Source of the DNA: Saposhnikovia divaricata
Lineage: Eukaryota > Streptophyta > Magnoliopsida > Apiales > Apiaceae
DNA length: 64,000 bases
Assembly: GCA_036435485.1 (NCBI GenBank)
Contig: CM071600.1
Location: forward strand, 47,799,546 to 47,863,545
Reading direction: 5' to 3'
Both the position numbers and the translations under genes were made by a program. Shown piece by piece: positions 57,452-64,000 of the stretch (positions are counted from its first letter, which is position 1; every line of letters begins with the position of its first letter). The notes under the pieces are model-generated. The model was not told the origin of the DNA and ran no database searches. It was given only the letters and a program-made list of their open reading frames with translations.

Positions 57452-58692
57452 AGAGCATCTTCAATACTATATATGTGATTTATATAAGGGTTTTATTTTT
57501 TCTCATCTCAAATCTTGTCTTCCATTATCTAATTTTTTACATAATTTGTTTCAAATTGGCTATGTATATCCAACATTTAATTATCTTTTTTTACAAAAAC
57601 TTTATAAATGACACATCATGATGATAATATAAATTGTTTGTATTTTTGATATATAGTTAATCATTATATACTATTATATAATAAGAGTAAAGGGGATACT
57701 AAGAGTACTACCATAGGTCAAAAGTTCGATCCTCACTAATAACATATTTAATTAAATTTAATTATATTTCATACGCACATTAACAACCTATTTAAATTTA
57801 GTTACATCCAATACATTATAAACGTATTATAGATGATCTTATATATTTATAATCAGAATCATCTTAACTACTAAAAATATAACTTCTTAGTCTATTAAAT
57901 TGTGTTTACGTACGTCTCTAAAAATTAATCTTGCATTCTTAATATATAATTTATAGACAATGATAAACATTAATCATGAAACATAAAATTGGATGTTTGA
58001 TAAATTCACACAACTTATAATGGAATGGCAGCTCGAGATTTAAGCACCAGTTAAAGACGATATCTCTTGAGATTACATTAGTGCTATCAATATTTATTCA
58101 CATTAAACAATCTCAAATTTGGTGTTGAGGTGAAATTAATACTCCATAATATCTTAGTTCAATAGAATAATTATTAAAATAATAAAATTTACATGTTAAA
58201 ACAACCTAAAAGACTACATTTGGTATGACAATTTTATACTCATTATAAGTAAAAGGTGCATATTCTGTAATTTGGTTTTGGTTATATCTTTCATTCACAA
58301 TTGTTAGATCGGTGGTTCAAAAATAGATGATGACTTTTGGATACAATACCAAAAGTTGTTTGTTATATATAGATGTTTATGGTTCGAATTCCGTAAACAA
58401 CATTTTAATTTAAAAATAATACTAAAAGATGTTACATAGAAAGGTTGAAGGTTCGATTATTACCAATAACATATTAATTTAGATTTAATACTAAAAGTTG
58501 TTATATACAAAGGTGAATTAATTATTATATTATGTAACTACTATAAGTAAATAAAAAAAAAGTTAAAAATAATATGTGCTTTGCACGGGCGATAAGCTAG
58601 TTTAAAATAATATCATTGAAGTACAAATTCAACAAATTTTACATAATTATTATTTTACATAATCATTATACATAATACTGTTGGAAATACTC
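57452..58692. mobile_element. MITE with AGAGCATCTTCAA ends, split by a Helitron
   Basis: The left end AGAGCATCTTCAATACTATA and the complement of the right end AGAGTATTTCCAACAGTATT pair imperfectly. Without the Helitron at 57661-58601 it is about 300 bp. Such GAGCATCTCCAA-ended MITEs are common in plants, and another lies at 59858-60492. Confidence 0.55.
57661..58601 (+). mobile_element. Non-autonomous Helitron (H2)
   Basis: The 5' end TCATTATATACTATTATATA is preceded by A. The 3' end has the short hairpin GTGCTTTGCAC, then GGGCGATAAGCTAGT followed by T. The length is 941 bp. Inside, three GGTTCGAT/GTTCGAATTCC-type segments precede AATAACATATTAATTT words, an imperfect repetition. No ORF. Confidence 0.7.
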
Positions 58693-59626
58693 TTAGACAC
58701 CTTAAATTTATCCTTTTGCAAATTCTTCGCTACTTTCAAATGTTATAATCTTTACACCAAAAAATATTATAATGTGTTCTATTAGCTTAGAGTCAAATTT
58801 AAGTTTGTTTTTTTTTTAAATTTTTCCCACCAAGTTTTTGACTTTATAAATTAACATAACATTCACATGTTTAATTGGCAAATCTTATGACTTGTAAGGG
58901 ATTTATAAATTAAAAGTATATATATGGTTCTATAGAATGCATATTTTGTATGAATATTTTGATAAAACCTAACCTCAATGTGGTTGTATATTTCGAAAAT
59001 TGAAATAAATTTGTTTGTAGCCGTATTTAAAGTGTTACTGTAAACACTTCTCAACGCGTATTCTAATCATGTATGTGTCTTAATTTGTACCAGGAATTAT
59101 ACAACAACCAGTGCATGTGTCCCTCACACGCAATTATTATTTAAATCTTCGTAAAACCACATTATTAGCTTACAAGTATACACTATTTAAACACCACATT
59201 AAACAACAGTTGTGGTGGGTCTATAAGTATTAATTTAATTAGGTTTTGATGTAATTTGTTCCTGTTCACATTGTGGTTTCTTTTCGCTTTCTGAATTTTT
59301 TGCATTTTTGGCAATGACGAAGCCACGAACATTATTATATCCATATCTTATTTTAATAATTCCACTAAAAGACAACATTTTTCTTGTTGAGGGTAATTAT
59401 CCGTTGCTAATTATGTACACTTGGATGTAACAAGCTTGTATTTTCTTTCGAAACTGACGTCTAAAGAATTTCTTATTAATTTGAAGCTAATTAGAATTTA
59501 CGTGATTACCAATAACTTCATATTTAAATTTCAATATCATCCTATATTACCTAATTTTATTGCTTTAATTACAAAGATTGCATGAATGTCGATAAAGGAG
59601 TACCTAGCTAAGAAATGACAGCAGGC

Positions 59627-59658
59627 CACGTGTCATCTGACAAAGTCATCGGCACGTG
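59627..59658. promoter_or_regulatory. Paired G-box/ABRE-like motifs
   Basis: CCACGTGTCA and GCACGTGTCA lie 26 bp apart. Paired ACGTG cores are typical of ABA- or stress-responsive promoters, but no gene follows within the window, so the function is unproven. Confidence 0.35.
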
Positions 59659-59757
59659 TCAATGAAAGAAGAGTTATGTTTGAGAATGAAGAGACAGAGT
59701 CTCGGTTGACGTGTTGGATAGAATACCATTATCCAGTACAATCAATATGTAAAAGAA

Positions 59758-59764
<7 letters not shown>

Positions 59765-59806
<42 letters not shown>
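59765..59806. repeat. (TA)n microsatellite
   Basis: About 40 bp of pure TA follows an A-rich tract. Confidence 0.9.
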
Positions 59807-59808
<2 letters not shown>

Positions 59809-59857
59809 ACAAAAAAAATATGTAAAAAAATATTGAGAAATTGCAATCCAAATTTAA

Positions 59858-60492
59858 GAGCATCTTCAACCAAAAAGATTAGCTAAAATATAATAAAATA
59901 ATGATTAGCTAAATTATACATAACCAAAAAGATAACTTGCTCCAACCATGTTAGCTATCGTTATCTATATTTAAAAAAACAATACTGTATTTTGTTAATT
60001 TTTTCAAATTTCAAATTTGTAATATATTCCAACCATTATATTATGCAACATTAACACTAAACTTCAACCTCTTTTTTAAAAGGGATGAACCGTTATTTTA
60101 AAAAAGGTGAACCTCCCTTTTAAAAAGGGTGAACTAAAGGGGGTGAACCTTGCTTTTAAAACTTTTAAAAGTGGTGAAGCTTGCTTTTAAAACATTTAAA
60201 ATGGGTGAACTGCTATTTTAAAAGGGGTGAACCAGGGGTGAACAAAGTTCAACCTCCTTATGTGAACCAGCCTTTTAAATGGGGTGAACAAGGGGTGAAC
60301 CTCCCTTTTGTGGCGGGAGGGAATATTGGTAATGGAGGGAGATGAGGTGGAATGAGTTACAGATATGTAGAGATTTGATAAATGTAGATAAGCAGACGAT
60401 GTTATGTAAAAAAATTATTAACTACAGGAGTTGCTAAATTGCTATCTCAATAGCTAAATTATGAATTGATTATGAACTGATTGGAGATGCTC
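59858..60492. mobile_element. MITE with GAGCATCTTCAACC ends
   Basis: The left end GAGCATCTTCAACCAAAAAG and the right end GATTGGAGATGCTC are inverted copies, with shared inner TTAGCTAAA words. At 635 bp it is enlarged by an internal GGGTGAAC minisatellite. The target duplication is not clear. Confidence 0.7.
60075..60310. repeat. GGGTGAAC/CTTTTAAAAG minisatellite inside the MITE
   Basis: About ten degenerate units combine GGGTGAAC with the palindrome CTTTTAAAAG at 16-35 bp spacing. Confidence 0.75.
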
Positions 60493-60555
60493 TCATCATC
60501 TCTGACTATCGTATGGATTCCCAAAGTTTTACTGAAGAGATTGGATGATGGTTAG

Positions 60556-61370
60556 TGTTGATTCGAAAACTAACTGCGCAAGTGTACGCGGTCACAAGTA
60601 ATATAATAAATTCGTTCCCACAGAGACCTGGTGTTTGTTCAGAAATAATATTTAAGCAACGACGTATGATTAAACAACAAACTGCTTGAATAAATATCAA
60701 AAGGGGGTATTTTTGTATTTTTCTAATTGATTAATTAAATTAGTAATATTAAATAATTCGAACTAATTAATTTAATTAAATGAAAATTTATATGCGAGAA
60801 AAACATGGGATTCTAATTTCATTATTTATTTCATTTAGAATTGATGCCTTAATTTCAAAGTAATTTTGATAATTTACGAAAGCTAGTCGGGAACACGAAA
60901 ATAACATAAGCGCCTTTCAGTCTTAACTTATATCAAACTACACAAACATCCACTTAAAAAGATAGAAGTCGCGAGGACACCTTTTATGTTTAGACCCTAT
61001 ATGTCTATAAGATTTGAAAACATAATTGGTTTACGAATAAATTCCTTTATTATGACTACATAGGGTGATGTGAAAAAAATCTAATCACTTATCGTAAATG
61101 TACATGACAATTACGAACCTATGCTAACATGGCAAATTCTAAATTCCTAAATCCACTTTCGCATTCATTAGGAATTAATAATTTAGACGTTAGCTACGCA
61201 TCTAATAAATTAAGCGCAACCACATTAGGCAATCTGAATTTTTATCATAATACAAATTATTAAGGTATCGAATTACTAAATTACGTAAATAAATCCATTA
61301 GAATCCCATGACGGCGATTAGTTCATAATTAAACGAATCGTCCTCATGGGATTAATTGAAATCATAATAC

Positions 61371-61436
<66 letters not shown>

Positions 61437-62560
61437 CAACAACAACAACAACAATAATAAAACTAAATTAAAAATTACGATAAATTAAATATGAAAATTA
61501 CAAGAGTTAGAAAGTAGAACCGAAATAGCTTCCAATGAAAGAAAAGAGCGCTCCAAATAATCCCCGTAAATTCTTCAACCAAAATAACAATTACACTAAA
61601 ATTGCAAAAATTTAAAGTGTATAAAAATTAAACTTAAAATTACAAGAAAATAGAGAGAATACAAGAGAGAATTTTTTGCTCTCCAAAATGTTGTGTGATT
61701 TACAAGCTTGAGAACTAGGCTATTTATAGCAAAAAATTAGCACACCACACTAATAAAATAAAACTAAAAAGAATTTAAAAGAAATAAAAAAAACAAATAG
61801 CCCACCACAATAATAATATAGCCGAAAGCAAAAATAACAAATTGCATGGCAATTGGCAAATGGCAGGCGCCTTTGCTCATTTGTAAACAAATCACGCGGC
61901 TGCTTTAACTTTTGAACGGGTTCCGTAGAAATGCTTTTAATCCGCACGGCTTATAATCTTTAATTAATAAATAATTAATTTAATTTAAAAATTATAAAAA
62001 TAAATATCTAATATTATTAGATATTTATAAATATAATTTTCTAATTAAATAAAATATTTATTAATATAAATAATTCCTTAAATCCTAAGTTACGGTCTAT
62101 TGAGGATTTGAAACCGGACTCCTTTTGCTAAACAAAAAATATATCAATTTCAACCGGGGTTTTCTCTTTAAGAATATATCACTTTCCATCTTTTTGTGAT
62201 AATTCTATTTTCTCATTGCTCGTCTAGGCGCAAATTACGGTCTCTTGAGGATCTGAAACCAGACTCTTTTTTGCTTGGAAAAAAATATATCAATTCCAAC
62301 CGGGATTTTCTCTTTAAGAATATATCACTAAGAATTTCTTTATGATAATTCTTTTTCCTCATAGCCCGTCCACTTGATAAAATTGAGATAGAAATCCACC
62401 GTTTTTAGCCTTTTATCGCCACAATACCTCAAGTTGCGAGTTCTGCACAACAAAAACTTAATTAACAAAAATGAATTAAAAGACAGAACATACTTAAGGA
62501 AAAAACAACCAATCTAGGTCCAATTAGCGGAAAATAAGTGGATATAAAATCCACTTATCA
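60556..62560 (-). repeat. 3' LTR of an LTR retrotransposon extending to the right
   Basis: It starts TGTTGATTCG and ends ATCCACTTATCA, like the solo LTR at 48640-50142, and is about 2.0 kb because of a microsatellite and extra sequence. Directly to the right the minus strand reads TTTAAGTTTGGGGGTG, a PPT, so this is the 3' LTR of a minus-strand element whose interior begins at 62561. The 5 bp outside (GTTAG) do not match those inside (CACCC), as expected for an LTR still attached to its element. Two near-identical AATTACGGTCTCTTGAGGAT-type segments occur at 62090-62340. Confidence 0.75.
61371..61455. repeat. (TAA)n then (CAA)n microsatellite in the LTR
   Basis: About 60 bp of TAA repeats is followed by about 24 bp of CAA repeats, a compound tract absent from the solo LTR copy. 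Confidence 0.93.
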
Positions 62561-62571
62561 CACCCCCAAAC
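62561..62571 (-). other. Polypurine tract beside the 60556-62560 LTR
   Basis: The minus strand reads GTTTGGGGGTG, immediately before TGATAAGTGG of the LTR. The preceding GCTTGAGGACAAGCATC context is familiar from plant LTR retrotransposons. Confidence 0.7.
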
Positions 62572-63013
62572 TTAAACTGATGCTTGTCCTCAAGCGAAAA
62601 CAGACTCGACTACCTCTAATGCATGAATGCAACTGATTAAAGGATCCCATAAGCAAAGCAATAACCAATTTAGTAGAGTGTCTCAGAGAATGTGATAACT
62701 CCAAATAGAGATCGACTAAATATCAGCATATTAACATTTACAAGTACAGAAACGTGCGTGTGTGCAATGCTCATCAGAAATACTCTTAGCACTAGATCAA
62801 AACCATACATATTCTTCGCCAAGACAATCACAAGTTTATATATAATTTTCAGTAATATCTTATTACTTAGTAAATTGCCAACTAAAACTAACTACAACAA
62901 ATTGTTAAACTAGCTGAGCGATGTTTCTTGAGCCAAAGATTAACAAGATGGAAATGGTGCAGTGCACTTATAAATGTTAATACATAAGTATAATATATAT
63001 ATAATGACACTAA

Positions 63014-63308
63014 GTGCTTGTTTGGTTAACAATAGGAAGTTAATTCCTATGTAAGTTTAAATTACTATGGAAATTATAATACCCAGTAAGTTCAATTTTG
63101 TGTTTGGTTATTAAAATGAGTTTTAACTTCCTAAGGAAGTGCAAGTTACCAAGGGGTACCAAGGTAAGTAACTTCCCATGATTTATGGGTATTTGAAGTT
63201 CCAGGGAACTTAAACTTCCCTTTTAAATGCTAACCAAACAACTTTATACAATGCAACTTCCTAGGTATTTTAACTTCCTGGATATCTACATGTCAACCAA
63301 ACAAGCAC
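63014..63308. mobile_element. Tourist-like (PIF/Harbinger) MITE
   Basis: Inverted ends GTGCTTGTTTGGTTAACA and TGTCAACCAAACAAGCAC are flanked on both sides by the 3-bp duplication TAA (63011-63013, 63309-63311). The length is 295 bp, with no ORF. Size, ends and target site fit Tourist-type MITEs. Confidence 0.85.
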
Positions 63309-63589
63309 TAAGATTTAAATGATGTTTCTATTGAAAAGAATTATCATATTCTTGTTTTTATTTATTTTAAGGAAGTATCGGGATCTTAGCACTGCTTATG
63401 TTTATGTATGCTATAAAAACAATATCAAGCACCCTAACCACATTATTTATATATGCAAGTCAAACTGATCAGGTAAAAAGTTATTGTAGCAAGATTCGAG
63501 TAAACCTAATAATATATGGACTGGATTGATAAATGGACACTGGGCTAGACTAACGAACTTATAGGTATATATTTATTAATTAACCAAAA

Positions 63590-63750
63590 TTCTAAACCGG
63601 TTAGGTTGGGTTAAGTTAGAAAAATCGAAACCCATACCCAACCCATTAATACCTTTTAACTCAACTTTACTTCGGTTTGAAATTAATCATATTGGATCGG
63701 CCAAATATAGGATCGGTTTGGTCGGTTTCGCCAACCCGTGTACACCCTTA
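63590..63750. mobile_element. Possible hAT-type end
   Basis: The complement of the right edge reads TAAGGGTGTACACGGGTTGG, followed inward by GGTTTGG/CCGGTTAGG words. Such GGGTGTACACGGGTTGG termini are common in plant hAT elements. The opposite end is not identified. Confidence 0.35.
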
Positions 63751-64000
63751 CGCAAAGTTTCCTCCCATGATAAGCGTTACTATCCTTTGATCTTCAACCC
63801 ATCATATTATTTTGGTGTGATTTCTACATCAAAATAATATAAAAATTACACTATTTTTAAATTCAATTCCAATCCACTTACACTAAAATACAAAAATAAG
63901 TACAAAATACAAAAGTAAGTACAAAAGTAATATAGTAATGGAATACAAATGAAACAAATTTGTTTTACATAAGTAATATCAGGACAATGTTATAATATAT

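Larger units (their letters stand above)
58693..59857. other. Intergenic, no gene seen
   Basis: AT-rich, with no supported gene. Two G-boxes lie at 59627 and 59653 and a long (TA)n tract at 59765-59806. Confidence 0.5.
62561..64000 (-). other. Presumed internal region of the LTR retrotransposon, plus later insertions
   Basis: There is no Gag or Pol ORF in this part, which would be the 3' internal region next to the LTR. It contains a Tourist-like MITE and a possible hAT end. The 5' LTR would lie beyond the window. Element class is not assigned. Confidence 0.45.

Overview
The window is eudicot-type nuclear DNA: AT-rich, with spliced gene fragments, plant-only transposon families and one recognisable host gene. 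The species cannot be named from the sequence. Most of the 64 kb is transposable elements inserted into one another.

Left part (1-29360). The right portion of a non-autonomous hAT-like element (1-2957) is followed by an AT-rich repeat with GTTGCAT units. A 25.7-kb SIRE-type Copia retrotransposon on the minus strand (element A, 3450-29196, target duplication TAAGA) splits that repeat. A second SIRE-type Copia on the plus strand (element B, 12851-25342, target duplication TAAAC) sits inside the pol gene of A. Both have gag, pol and a long third ORF in the envelope-like position. The third ORFs share an N-terminal domain. B also has a small antisense ORF with its own TATA-like box. The LTR pairs differ at 3/512 positions (B) and about 12/1012 (A), so both are young and B is younger, as the nesting requires.

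Middle (29361-42345). A Mutator-like element (element C) holds a FAR1/MULE transposase gene that faces an antisense gene encoding a plant-mobile-domain plus ULP1-like (C48) protease protein, with a strong hairpin between them. This is the layout of KAONASHI-type MULEs. A 4.6-kb CACTA element (element D, CACTACGCC ends, target duplication TAT) lies inside the transposase ORF and carries captured host exons, including a golgin-candidate coiled-coil fragment. A GTTGCAT-repeat region with hairpins and a MITE follows.

Right part (42346-64000). This holds an Emigrant/pogo-like element, a third Copia (element E, 45375-52205) disrupted by stops and by a solo LTR (48640-50142, target duplication ACTAC), then the only apparently intact host gene, an S40/DUF584 senescence-regulator homologue (53641-54036) with a TATA box and CT-rich leader. 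After that come two non-autonomous Helitrons, several MITEs, and an LTR (60556-62560) whose element continues rightward, probably past the window edge.

Apart from the S40 gene, the coding content serves transposition, and most copies are broken by nonsense codons, small indels or nested insertions. Gag of element A and the small antisense ORF of element B are open.
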